Part shown: in pieces, positions 49,286-60,095 of the stretch
Position numbering within the stretch: position 1 is the first letter of the stretch
Layout of the letters: each line of letters opens with the position of its first letter
From: Elmis aenea
Lineage: Eukaryota > Arthropoda > Insecta > Coleoptera > Elmidae
Direction of reading: 5' to 3'
DNA: 64,000 nt
NCBI GenBank assembly: GCA_947652605.1
Contig: OX393579.1
Span: 44,026,970 to 44,090,969 of the forward strand
Translations under genes and position numbers: made by a program
The notes under the pieces: model-generated
What the model was told of the DNA's origin: nothing
The model's database searches: none
What the model saw: only the letters and a program-made list of their open reading frames with translations

Positions 49286-49549
49286 TTAGAAATAGTAAAT
49301 AAATATTAGAGTTCATATTATCCCTATATTGGTAATTTTTTGTTTTAGCATCCCTTATTATAAGACCATGTGTTAGTTATTGCCACCGCACACACTACTA
49401 TTGTAATGGTAACTCTGTTTTACAAACCGTTATAAAAAAAAACGTACCAATACGTAATCCTTGCTCAGTGACCTAAGCAGAGTAATATTGGTAAAATTGC
49501 GTCTTCGTTATAAAAAAAATGTCGATAATTCGTACGGAAAAGATTATAA

Positions 49550-49870
49550 CTTTCTTGTTTGTATCTTTTAATTGTTCCAAAATTACTGCCGCCTTCGTAG
49601 CCTACTCGAAAATATTACGTTGCCCTAATAATTAACAATAAAATCGCGATATCCTGAAAAATAGCAGTTTTAGGTATAAAACATGGTTAATGTTTTAAAA
49701 GACAATCAAATTTTCTACAAAACTATGTAAAATCACAAGTTTCACCAACCTTAAAAAACACTCTGTATAATATTTTTAAAATATAGCTAGCGCAAAGTGT
49801 TAATTAATCTATTGTGAATCTAATTTTCAAACGAAATTGTACTGCCTTTTTAAAGAACTTAAATGAGTTA
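49550..49870. repeat. Single diverged arm of the 24701 fold-back family
   Basis: Matches the right arm of 24701-26523 through TAATTAACAATAAAATCGCGATAT and the AAAGTGTTA...AATCTATTGT block, but lacks the TACAGGGTG terminus and the other arm. Confidence 0.75.
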
Positions 49871-49924
49871 AATGTCAAACAAAATTGAAAGTGCTGTATC
49901 GCTCAGAATACAGAAAAAAAGATA

Positions 49925-50209
49925 GGCTATATAAGAATTCCCAAAAGTTCAAAAAATTCCCAAAAGATCCAAAATTCTCAAAAGTTCCAAAATTATCAAT
50001 ACAAAAATTTCCAAAAGATCCAAAATTCTCAATAGATACAAAAATTTCCAAAAGATACAAAATTCCCAAAAGGTCAAAAACTCCCAAAAAAAACAAAAAT
50101 TTTCAAAAGTCGAAACGTCTGGGAACGTCCGTCAGGCGCGAGCGCGAAGCGCGAGTAGTCTGTGATTGATAAAAAAATTCACCGAGCGAAGCCGGGTAAC
50201 TACGCTAGT
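49925..50209 (+). mobile_element. Helitron-like 3' end with short tandem repeats
   Basis: From 49925 to about 50105 a degenerate word of 18 bp (TTCCCAAAAGATCCAAAA type, itself two 9-bp halves) is repeated about ten times. Then come GCGCGAGCGCGAAGCGCGAG and a short imperfect hairpin ACCGAGCGAAGCCGGGT (50181-50197), followed by CTAG (50205-50208) and T. A hairpin then CTAG|T is the 3' signature of Helitrons, which insert between A and T. The 5' end (TC) was not located. Confidence 0.55.
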
Positions 50210-53021
50210 ATTTTCATAAATGTTCAATGCTATAAAATATAAATCATCCCCATGAAATATTTTTAAATATATGAACAGTCAAATTTGTATGGTAGTCCGC
50301 CTCTGATTTATGCCTGTATTTTAATAACGAGAACCACCGTGAGGCGAAATAATAAATCAAAAAGTTAAAGGTCAGATTTGCGAATTTGTTCTACATTGTT
50401 TAGTTGACGGTAATTACACGCTTCGGTCCCTAGTACATTTTACATGAAAGCCGAAATCTGTACCCTAGTAATGATTTTCCCGACTAAGCATATCTCGTAA
50501 AATTAGAAATCTTTTAATATGCAAATGTGCCTTAAGCGTTATTTGTTATGTTGGTTTGCCTTTTTCACTGTTAATTAACGGCGATGCTCACGTAAAACGC
50601 ACATTTGAGTTAGACCACACCTACCGCATTGTACGAACCATTTTTATCTGCCGAATAATAACCGGAATATTTTTTAATTTATTGTAAAAGCGAAAGAGCT
50701 TTGTTTTTGTTGCCAAAAGTTTTCGTTAAATTTATTTAAGGACTTCCACGTAATACTATTTTTATCGCATGGTTTTTAATTAAGGCTACAAATAAAAATT
50801 GTAAACTAAAAATATTGAGGGGATAATAAACTTTAAATGTGCGACGAATCATCTTTAATTTAGAAAATCTCTTTTATTTTGGTTCACACAATGTCGTATG
50901 ATACAATGCCAAGAATGCAGTTTCTAAGCAATTGCCATTAAATTAATTTGAAAGCAATTATTTCTTTGATCTTTTTAGTTGATGTTTTTATTTCGTAGAC
51001 GGACAAATTGGATTAATTTATGAACTTGACATTTCACTTAAGTCTCATTTTGTCGGTTTCTATTGTTGTCCGAGTCAAATTTATTTGTTATCTTTTATTA
51101 AAACGTATGTGCTGAAGCTTGGAGTTTAGAAGTTTGAAAGTTTGTTGAAAAACTCATGCGTTTACACTTACTAATCACTGTTTTTTTTTTATGTAACTGG
51201 TTTTAAGCCAAACAATACAAATACAAAGAAATAAAAATATTTAGGTGAAACTACCAAAACAATGTAAAAAGTTAAGATTTTTCCTGGTGGTAAATATTAA
51301 ATGGTGATAATTTTAAAACTTTTTACGTAGTTTAAAAATCTTTATCTCCTATTTAACCATTATCGTGTTCCTAATTAACCCAAAAATAAACTAAACACTG
51401 TTTTTTTATCTCACTGGTTTCAAGCAAAAAAAAAAAACAAATACAAAGAAATATAAATATTTAGTTGAAAGAGCAGATTTTTCGGGTTGGTAAATATCTC
51501 ATCTTTTTTTTAAAGTTGTTTAAAAAGAAGTTAAGTTTTCCTTCATGAAACTTTGGCATAAATTTTACCTCCTATTTATCCATTATCATGTTCCTAATTA
51601 ACGCAAAAATAGCAATATCCTTTACGGTCCCATAATACTAATTAACTTTCCTACATACTTTCTTCGTTTGCACTTTCGCATTGTATTAGTCGTCACTCAA
51701 AGCCTACTTAATTGGCCGCTACATGTGAAAATCATTTAGACGTACTAATTAGTAATTCTAACACACACAAAACTTAAAAAACGTTTTTTTTTATGCCAAA
51801 AACAATTTACTTAAATAAAATTTTATTAATCGCAGGTGGATATGGTTTAAAGAACATAATTTTTTAGTTTATTTTTCTTTTAATGCATTCAGCAGCTCAG
51901 CGCTTTGGCGTATTTTAAACATAAAATTGCGAATATCGGGTGGTAAATAAAAAAGTTAAGAAAATATTTAAAAAATCTTTTTTAACTAGCATAATTTAAA
52001 AAAAAGAAAACTGAGGGAAATCTTGCAAAAATTAATGAAAGAATACTCTTGCGTTCCATTTAATTTCGTCCAATATTTTTTTATCAAAAAAATGTCAAAC
52101 CATCCACTACCTGCCAATTGTTCGGTCCGTGGTTGATGTTAACACATCAAAGATTAACCTTTAGTCAAGCGCAAAGTATCTCTTAGATCACTGAATGTTT
52201 TAAGTATCTCATTAGCCGAAGAGAGTCAAAACTTGAGCGTTCAGCTAATCCCTCTCTGTACATGAGCTAGCTGACTTGTGAGAATAATTTCGACTGTTTT
52301 AGCTTGCGCATCTCTTGCTGTATGAATGAAAATATATAGCAGAAATTTGTAATGAGTATTTATACTTGAAACATGCATTTATGGTTTACAAAACCTACTT
52401 CGATGGCAAAATGATTGATATGAATGTGAATAACTACCAATTTTTGAATATTTTTTGGACTATATTTTGTTATTTATTCCATTTCATAAAATATTCCTAT
52501 TTAACTAATTTTGTTAGTGTTTGATCTTTTGTTAGAGTTTTTAAAAAGAGTTTCATTTTCACATTTTCATTGTTACATACGTTTTTTTTTGTGAATTTAT
52601 AAAAAATGATTATACATAATACGGTATTTTGAGCCATGTATTCATTCATTTCAAAATTAATTGTTTATAAAAACTACGGACTTCTGTTGGTTTTGTCCGA
52701 AGTATTTACCAAAGTAATGTTTGATAAGACAGTAATTTAAGAAAATTTAGGAGTAAATTATATAATGTAAGTAATTTATATACTGTATTTTATTATAAGT
52801 TTATTCAAGTATTTTTCATTATCATTAATATTCATTAAATACATGACTAATAACTAAATTCATGAGTATATTTTGAAATTTAAGTATAAGTAATTTATTT
52901 AACGTATTTCATATAAAAGTTTATTCATGTATCGAATCATTGTCATTAATAAGAGATACGAAGTCTTCGGGCATTTTACTTTGTTTCAAATTTATAAAAT
53001 AACTGTGGTAAATTGGGGTTA
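50210..53021. other. Intronic DNA without recognisable genes
   Basis: AT-rich. Near 51170-51610 a block occurs twice in loosely similar form (CTGTTTTTTTATnnnACTGGTTT...CAAATACAAAGAAATA...ATATTTAG, at 51178 and 51399), a likely old tandem duplication. Nothing else recognised. Confidence 0.4.
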
Positions 53022-53402
53022 TACAGGGTGCCCATTTTTCTAACCTGTTGTATGAGTAACTCCGTTAATATAAAACATACAGAAACGTTTAAATTAGCAA
53101 ATTTGTGCAGAATATAGAGGGAAATCTGATTCCATTTTCAAATTTGACCTACGTCATCAACTTTTTGCAATATATTGGATAAACTGAAAAATATTAATTT
53201 TTTAAACCTGAACTTTTATAGATATTTTTACGTAGATTTTAAATTTGTTTACAAAATTTTCATAGCACTCTCGATTTTCGATAACGAAAATCATTTTACA
53301 TGTTCACTACCTACTAATAGGTGGAAGTTATCCCGTGTTGGTGTTTTTATTTTCTATGTGACACTTAAGACATACAACAGGTTAGAAAAACAGCACCCTG
53401 TA
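53022..53402. mobile_element. TACAGGGTG MITE (381 bp)
   Basis: Ends TACAGGGTGCCCATTTTTCTAA and the complement of TACAGGGTGCTGTTTTTCTAAC, continuing into CCTGTTGTATG on both sides. TA flanks. The 76-codon frame at 53175-53405 runs into the terminal repeat and is not a gene. Confidence 0.85.
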
Positions 53403-55170
53403 TAGGGAAGCAAATCCATCATTATACCATTTTCATAATAACCACTTCTGTTTAACAATAAAATTTCTATTGACAAAAATAGTAATGATTTTGAAAGAGA
53501 ATAAAAGTTTTAGAGATAACAATACCATACATTTTTGTAACCGTAATCAGCTTTAACAGATTTTTCGCAAAAAGTGACTTATGCCACTTTCAAAATAAAC
53601 GACTCATATAGGTCCACTTAAAAATCATATTTTGTTTAAGGAAAATTTAGGTACTATTTGCCTTAGATAATGTGCCAAATTTAACATATTTGGAACACAA
53701 ATTTGGTTTATATTGTTTAGTTGATATCAATAATTTTTATAGAAAAACTACTTTGGGTATAGTCAATATGTTTAAATACTTGTGTTGAATTTGCTATGGT
53801 TTATATTCAAAGGATCTAATAATGAACACAGTTTCATGAAAAACGTAAATGGATTGGGCAAGTCATTAAATAACGTAGACAAATGTATTTGATTCAGTGA
53901 CGTTTTGCTACCAATATCGAAAGAATTTGTTTGCGTTATTTGTCATTTGCAATTTATCTTATGCCCGGTGTTATTCGTTTAGAAATTAACATTAACACGC
54001 CAAAAATTTGTGCAAAAAGTGACAAAGTATCAAATTAAAACGAAATGTATGATAAAATAACAACAAAATTTTGTCCAATTCGATTAAAACAGAACGATTT
54101 TGAACTGTGTATGGGCACAAAAATTCTAACTCCGTCACTGTGCCTGCATTGTAATTCCACACGCTAAACATTAAATTATTTACATTTTTTACTAATATGT
54201 AGTAATGGATTAAAATGTCCAGTGCGATTTAAAGTGCAGCCAGTTACAGTACAATATTTAATGCAGCACTCTGAAAAATCAATTCAGTTCACAACTGTAT
54301 CTCCTGTATAATCGTGCGCTATCGGTTTAATTGGAATAACAAGTGGACGTCCTTTGTAATTTTTCACTGTTTCAACATGAATATGGATCAACGTTTAATT
54401 TTTCACCGGCTTATCTCGTACACAAATGCGTTAGCCTTCTTAGTACTCGATATCACAATTGCTACTCTACAATAATCTATTTGCATAAATATCTAGGTTA
54501 TATATGCACACTACTGTGTACTTCTGTTAGGATAAAGGTTGCATTTTCAATACAATTATAATGTATGCGTAATTTTTTTATCTCGCTTATTAAATATTTA
54601 GCTTGTCGTAATATAAAAGAATTAGTTAAAAATGGCGACTGTTTAAAAAAAGTCTTTTAAGGCCTAAATGCATAAGTAGTTGATAAATTTGCGCAGCTTT
54701 TATTTAAATATTACAGTTATTGTGTCATTATTTATAAAACCATGCGCAAAAAAAATTGACTACGTTATTCCGCTGTCATATTTTTACTTCATTATGCTAA
54801 CTATTATTTATGTTATAGTTGAACGACCTGTCATTTTGATAGATGTCAGTAGTATGTCAAAAAGATAGCCATCGCTGTTAATTAATCACGTTATTCTAAC
54901 ATTAAACCTAAGCAACTGTAATTTTTTTGTAATACGTTTTGGCCATAAGTTAAATTCGCAATAGGTACTGAAAATATTTTACTTGTAAGAGCGTCCAGTG
55001 TAATGAAAAAGGACCTTATATTTTTTTTAATCTGATGTATACCACGTTTACACTTAAAATTCAGTTACGTACGTATATGTTACAGTAAATCTACCTCCAC
55101 TAATCTAGTGGTATTTTTTGTGCAAATTTTTCAGTTAACGTGGTAAATGTGCACTATTGCCGATGTTATA
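53403..55170. other. Intronic DNA without recognisable genes
   Basis: AT-rich with chance reading frames only (54343-54561, 54680-54868). Nothing recognised. Confidence 0.4.
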
Positions 55171-56587
55171 TACAGTGTGATTGAAGCTAGAATTGCTAAA
55201 TTTTGTGCTTATTAATAATCCAAAGAGAAATTGGAAATATCTCAAACGGTATCTGAGAAAATTAGGAAAAAAACGGAAAATACGATTTTTGAAAATAGTC
55301 TATAACTCCTTTGGAGTATGAAATATTTCAAATGTGTAAAAATATTGCCCAAGCAAAGTTTTTAAACCGAATCTGATGGTGGTCACAAATTTTTCCTAGA
55401 TCGATTCGTTTTTGGTTTATGACAACCAACATTATTTTTTCTAATGGGCGCAATTTTTGCTATTTACATAATCAATTAGCATTTATTTTTCAGAATTCAA
55501 TGATGTGTCTTACATGGTATTTTACTACTTTATTCATTGCCAAATTAAAAAAAGGGTTTTATACAATAACCATTATAAATCAGGTAGGCCTGTCGTTGTA
55601 GTTTAGGCCGGTCGTTGTAGTTTATATTGTTTCCATGACAACCGATCAACAAACTAAAAGATTTGAATGTCTATTACTTGTCACATTAATAAATTCGTAA
55701 AAATGAACTTTAATAACGAAGAAAAACGCGATATGCTGCGAATTTTTTATTCATTCAATAGGAATTCTATATTGTCAAGTCAACGATATGCAGAAACATA
55801 TCCAGAAAGAAGACAACCCTTGCACACATATTTTTGTACGTTGGACACAAACTTAGAAAAATAAGGGGCTTTTGCCAAACACTTTTTTATTACCAACATA
55901 TCCGGACAAAAACACTACATTAAGCAGAATTTTAAGTAAATTTGTGTAACGCATGTGATAACGTATAACAAAACTTAAATGAACGGTATAAAAAATTCGC
56001 CTCCTATCCGTTTTCCTTCGTTATTAAAGTTCATTTTTACGAACCTATTAACGATGACAAGTAAAGGACTTTCAAACCTTTTGGTTTGTTGATTGGTTGT
56101 CATGGAAACAACATAAACTTTATAATAGTTATTGTTTAAAAGCTTTTTTTTTTAAATTTGGCAATGAATAAAGAAGTAAAATACCATGTGTGACACATCA
56201 ATGAATTCAGAAAAATAAATGCTATTTGATTTTGTAAATAGCAAAAATTGCGTTCATAAGAAAAAATAATGTTGGTTGTCATAAAACAATAACGAATCGA
56301 CGAATTTGTGACCCCCATCCGTCCAATCCGGCTTAAAAAGTTGCTTGAGCAATGTTTTTATTCATTTGAAATATTTTATACACCAAAGAAGTTATAGACG
56401 ATTCTCAAAAATCGTATTTCCCGGTTTTTCCTAATTTTCTTAAATACCTTTCGAGATATTTCGAATTTCTCTCCGTATTATTAATGCTCACCAAATTTAG
56501 CAACTTTGCTAAATTTAAACCTAAACTCTAGGTATTATAATAAGCGAATTATAATACTCGAATTTCAATTTTCAATCACCTTGAATA
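55171..56587. mobile_element. Fold-back element with a helix-turn-helix reading frame in the loop
   Basis: Starts TACAGTGTGATTGAAGCTAG; the right end complements as TATTCAAGGTGATTGAA. Arms 55171 to about 55740 and about 55990 to 56587 pair, interrupted by a right-arm-only insertion near 56510-56560. The loop holds the small coding remnant at 55703-55864. Arm reading frames such as 55419-55601 and 56318-56136 are mirror images. Confidence 0.8.
55703..55864 (+). pseudogene. DUF4817-like helix-turn-helix fragment (53 codons)
   Basis: Begins MNFNNEEKRDMLRIFYSF and goes on to RYAETYPERRQPLHTYF. This fits the insect DUF4817 pattern: an acidic start, DM-x2-I-Y, then YaerFPnRr.P...F and a closing arginine-rich helix. 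That helix-turn-helix domain is found at the N-terminus of many transposon proteins in insects. The reading stops at 55862 right after the domain, so no catalytic part is encoded. It may be a decapitated transposase; assignment rests on pattern memory. Confidence 0.55.
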
Positions 56588-56591
56588 CGGC

Positions 56592-57065
56592 TTGTTTCAG
56601 CAAGGCTATGTATGATCCGATGAATGATCAGTGAAATACGCAGTATAGATGTAGCGTTCCGGCAGTGTCTCTGATAGTTCAACGGCAGGTTAGTCGGCTA
56701 TATCAGTAGTTATCGGATTAGTTTATGAACTAGCTTGCGGGCGGTAAAAACAGCACATGAACGAAGGCAAGAACTATCGCTGGATTTTTACATGCATGCG
56801 CTATTTACAACTAACGTCGTCTTGGGTAGCTATTCATCGCCCTTCCAATCTCATGTTACTACTGCTTTCCTAAAATGTTTACACTAGCGATGCTTAAATT
56901 TCTATGAAACCAATAGACAAGACACAAATGTCATTCACAGTTAGGCATGTCGTTAAATCGTTCCGGCAGCGGCTAATACATTTATTAGTCCATAGTTGAC
57001 GCATGTGCACAAATCAGCTCATATATCAGTACGTGAATTAGTACAAAATAAACTGCTGGAACTAA
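56592..57065 (+). mobile_element. TTTGTTCCAACAAG family, copy 3, next to exon 2
   Basis: Ends TTGTTTCAGCAAG and CTGCTGGAACTAA. It shares ACATGCATGCGCTATTTA, ACTAACGT and the ATAGTTGACGCATGTGCA block with the other copies. The right end lies 60 bp before the cyclase exon at 57125, so it occupies the region where the branch point would normally be sought. Similarity to the 61272 copy is lower than that copy's similarity to 3821. Confidence 0.75.
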
Positions 57066-57124
57066 CATATAGTATTAAAATTTTCTTATTCCGTTTTCTA
57101 AGTTTTCGTTTTCTTTTGTTACAG

Positions 57125-57274
57125 TTTAGTGCCAATGTGGTCGTCTTTTTATGTGTCAACATCGTAGGAATATTTATGCACAATTTGATGGAGCATGCCC
57201 AAAGAAAAGCCTTCCTGGATACGCGGAATTGCATTGCGGCACGTTTGGAAATGGAGGATGAAAATGAAAAATTG
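57125..57274 (+). CDS. rut: Adenylyl cyclase type I (rutabaga/ADCY1-like), second coding exon
   Basis: Fifty codons, phase 0 at both ends, encoding residues 186-235 if spliced directly to 3060-3614. The first 19 or so residues are the sixth hydrophobic helix (FSANVVVFLCVNIVGIFMH). They are followed by the amphipathic signalling helix with the near-invariant run QRKAFL, then a C-I-x-x-R-L motif and EDENEKL, which in ADCY1 leads straight into the C1a catalytic domain. The exon ends TTG|GTAAGT (57274/57275). The catalytic residues lie in later exons outside this window. A reading frame extends beyond both splice sites by chance, but the sequence outside the stated limits has no family similarity. 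Confidence 0.9.
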
Positions 57275-58294
57275 GTAAGTTCACTTTATACCTGTGGCGT
57301 GAGCGTAATGGTATATCAATGCTTTTGGTCTTTATTTAACACTATGACGTAACTCTGGGAGCGTCGCGGTGACATGCCCCAGCCGTCCCTGATACACTTT
57401 TGTTATATTCATATATTTTGAAAAGAATTTGTTGTAATATTTTATTTTAAGGACAATTAATAAGCTAACATGAAACTTAACGTCAGGAAATTATGTTAAA
57501 AAAAAGTTGCCCGCGACACTAAATTAATCCATTGCGATCATTATTTTTTTATAGTATACGCAAAAGTAGATAAATAAAGTGACATCATTTTATTCGCATC
57601 AGCTTGTTTATGCTATACCAATTTTGAATAAAAAATGTAAATGTACGTTATAAATTTTCGTTTTACTCAGTGACATTAAAATCCATTCTGTTATATTTCA
57701 TGTTTTAATGCTTTTAAAGAGAACGTTGAAAAAGCAAAGTAGTTCTTTTGGTATATTTCACGAAATATATGATACCATTAAATAATATTATACGCAATAA
57801 AAATAACTGGAAGATAGATGACGGATATTTTCAACATTGCGTATAAGCAAAAATAAACTTGTTTTGTTGTGCTGTCTTGATGCATACCATATAATGTTTC
57901 ATCCTACATTTTACTGTAAATTGTTGACGTTGTTTAACAGCTACATATGTCAAGATTCGTAAGTAATGAACTTGTGGAGAACAAAAAACAACCAGGGCTT
58001 TATGAGCGAGCTACACACTTCAACTAAATGGATCTGTCTAGTTCTAAGGACTAGAAACCTTTATTTAATAAACCCCCAAGGACAAATTGCTAAGTTATAA
58101 AGACACAAAATAGCCTCAGATGAAATAGCTTTTCAGCGAACAATGTTGGTTAAGAAATATTCGGAGTACAGCAATTAAAATATCGTCGTTGTTTAAAATA
58201 CTTTGCTCTTGAAAACATTTGCATAGTCATTTTATAATAGGAAAAGTTATACTAGAATGTATATTACAATATCGTCTATAACTTCAAATAATAA
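57275..58294 (+). other. rut: Start of the next cyclase intron
   Basis: Donor GTAAGT at 57275-57280. AT-rich sequence follows with no further cyclase exon in the window. The third coding exon must lie beyond 64000 or be missed. Confidence 0.6.
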
Positions 58295-58561
58295 TTTTTT
58301 TGTGCGATCGTACTAGAAACAGCTGATTGACGGACGCGTTAGCAGCCATAAAGTACTGCATTACCGGCCCTATCCATAGCAACGGCCGTTGCTAAGGGTA
58401 ACGGCCTGAAAAGTAACTTTTACGGCCGTTGCTAAGGAGAGGGCCGGTAATGCAGTACATACGCCGTTATCTGTCAGTGACAGAATGTCACGTAGTTTCT
58501 AACCTATAATTTTGAAAGTTACTAAAAATTTAAATTGTTTTTAATTCGATCGCACAAAAAA
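58295..58561. mobile_element. Palindromic element with nested hairpin
   Basis: Outer ends TTTTTTGTGCGATCG and CGATCGCACAAAAAA. Inside is a second, GC-rich inverted repeat: TACTGCATTACCGGCCCT (58353-58370) against AGGGCCGGTAATGCAGTA (58440-58457), with GCAACGGCCGTTGCTAAGG and GGCCGTTGCTAAGGAGA between them. The GGCCGTTGC word appears three times. Non-coding. Confidence 0.75.
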
Positions 58562-59515
58562 TGTAATATGCACCTCGGCGAAAAAGTTACACTTTTTGGC
58601 CTTGATACATAAATAACTATTGTTTCCTTTTAAATCGGTTTAAAGTAAACCTAAAATTTCCATTGGATTAATAAATTTCTCAGTGCAATACGACTAACAA
58701 TTATTGCGAATTACTTTGGAGATGTAAAAGCCATATTTACTTGATCTTGTGTGCTTTTTAACTTGTTTAATATGTTAAATAATTCGATTAGAAGCCGTCT
58801 TTTTAAAATTTTGGTGTATTAAAAAGTTCGTTTTTCTTAATAAAATATCATTGAACTATATTTCAAGCTACGATATATTTTTTACTTTTCCTTGAAATTG
58901 TTTTGTTACACTGCTGTGAATTGGTGCTACAGAAATAGTAAGGTTGCTACGATATTTATGATGATTTGATATGTATGTTGCTTAGCAACGCTATGTGAAG
59001 CATGCTAAACTTTGTTTAATGTCAGATTAGGTGCTTAGGTATGTTCTGTGGATTTGGCTACTAAACGTTATGTTGACGATTACTGTCAAACTGGCGTTGT
59101 TTGTATTAAAAATTTAAGTGTGTTTATTTTAAATATAAATATACAAGGTGTCTCAGGGATCAATACCGCCTCGAATATATCGTTTGTTTTAAAAAATTAC
59201 TCTTAAAACCTTGTTATTATTGTATTATATTATCAAATGACGATAAAAGCTGCTTAAACGACATAAAAGTACAATAGAAATTTTCATCTACATTATTTTG
59301 TTTGATTGTTCTTTTTATTAAGTTTGTATATTTTTTTATAGCCAATTAAAATATTTATTGTAACACATACATTAAATTTTATAGCAAACCTAGTAAACTA
59401 ATTATAGCAAAAATTATTTTTGTTATTGCAAAACGTAATTTATTTACAGCAGTTTATTACAAGCTTAAAACTTTCACAGAAATGCAAGTCTTCCAAAAAA
59501 AGCATATTATTATTT
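58562..59515. other. Intronic spacer
   Basis: At 58565-58613 a CACCTCGGCG...GGCCTTGATACATAAATAAC stretch is related to the hairpin at 20111-20197. A lone TACAAGGTGTCTCAGGGATC word at 59142 looks like an isolated TACAGGGTG-type end. Nothing else recognised. Confidence 0.4.
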
Positions 59516-60095
59516 GGTTCTAGGACAATCACCCCCTGGACAATCACCCCCCGTACAAATAACCCCCGGACAAATAACCCCCCGTGTAAAACACCCCCCA
59601 GACAATTAACCCCCCGTACAAATAAAAAACAACGACTAACTTGAAATATCGGTAAATTATGATGGTCGTAATGTAAGTGTTAAAGTTGCAAATAAAAAAA
59701 TTAAAGGCAGAATAACAATATAATCTTCTGCACACACCTTTCTTTTTAATACATTATTAACAATATTTATTTCCCTGTAAAATACTTTACAAATGTAAGT
59801 TTATTTAAATAAACCATAAAGTTTACAAGTTTACTAATTTTAATCCTAATCCTATGATGTTAACATAATTCCAAATCGCTGCATGATGGCCATAACAGTG
59901 AAAAATTGTGCGTCACCCGAAAAAGATTGAATTGTTAATCTGCCTTAATTTCTTTTTTTTTGCGTCGTTGTTTTTTTCTGCACGGGGGGTTAATTGTCCG
60001 GGTTTTTTTACACGGGGGGTTATTTGTGCGGGGGTTATTTGTCCGGGGGTTATTGTCCGGGGGGTGATTGTCCAGGGGGTGATTGTCCTGTTACC
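59516..60095. mobile_element. Phrase-built fold-back element D
   Basis: A perfect 8-bp duplication, TATTATTT, flanks it (59508-59515 and 60096-60103). Ends GGTTCTAGGACAATCACCCC and, complemented, GGTAACAGGACAATCACCCC. The arms are 7 or so repeats of a 15-16-bp word, GGACAATCACCCCCC, with versions such as GTACAAATAACCCCC. The loop (about 59640-59965) is AT-rich. Translations with repeated TPRTN or GGYLSGG are artefacts of the phrase. Confidence 0.9.

Larger units (their letters stand above)
3615..57124 (+). other. rut: Intron 1 of the coding region, about 53.5 kb
   Basis: Donor GTAAGG at 3615-3620 and acceptor TTTTGTTACAG ending at 57124 bound the interval; both flanking exons are phase 0 and join in frame into a continuous cyclase sequence. 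A long pyrimidine-rich tract (about 57075-57122) precedes the acceptor. I found no additional cyclase-like coding exon inside. The interval is packed with transposable elements on both strands, listed separately. Small alternative exons or non-coding RNAs cannot be excluded from sequence alone. Confidence 0.85.
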
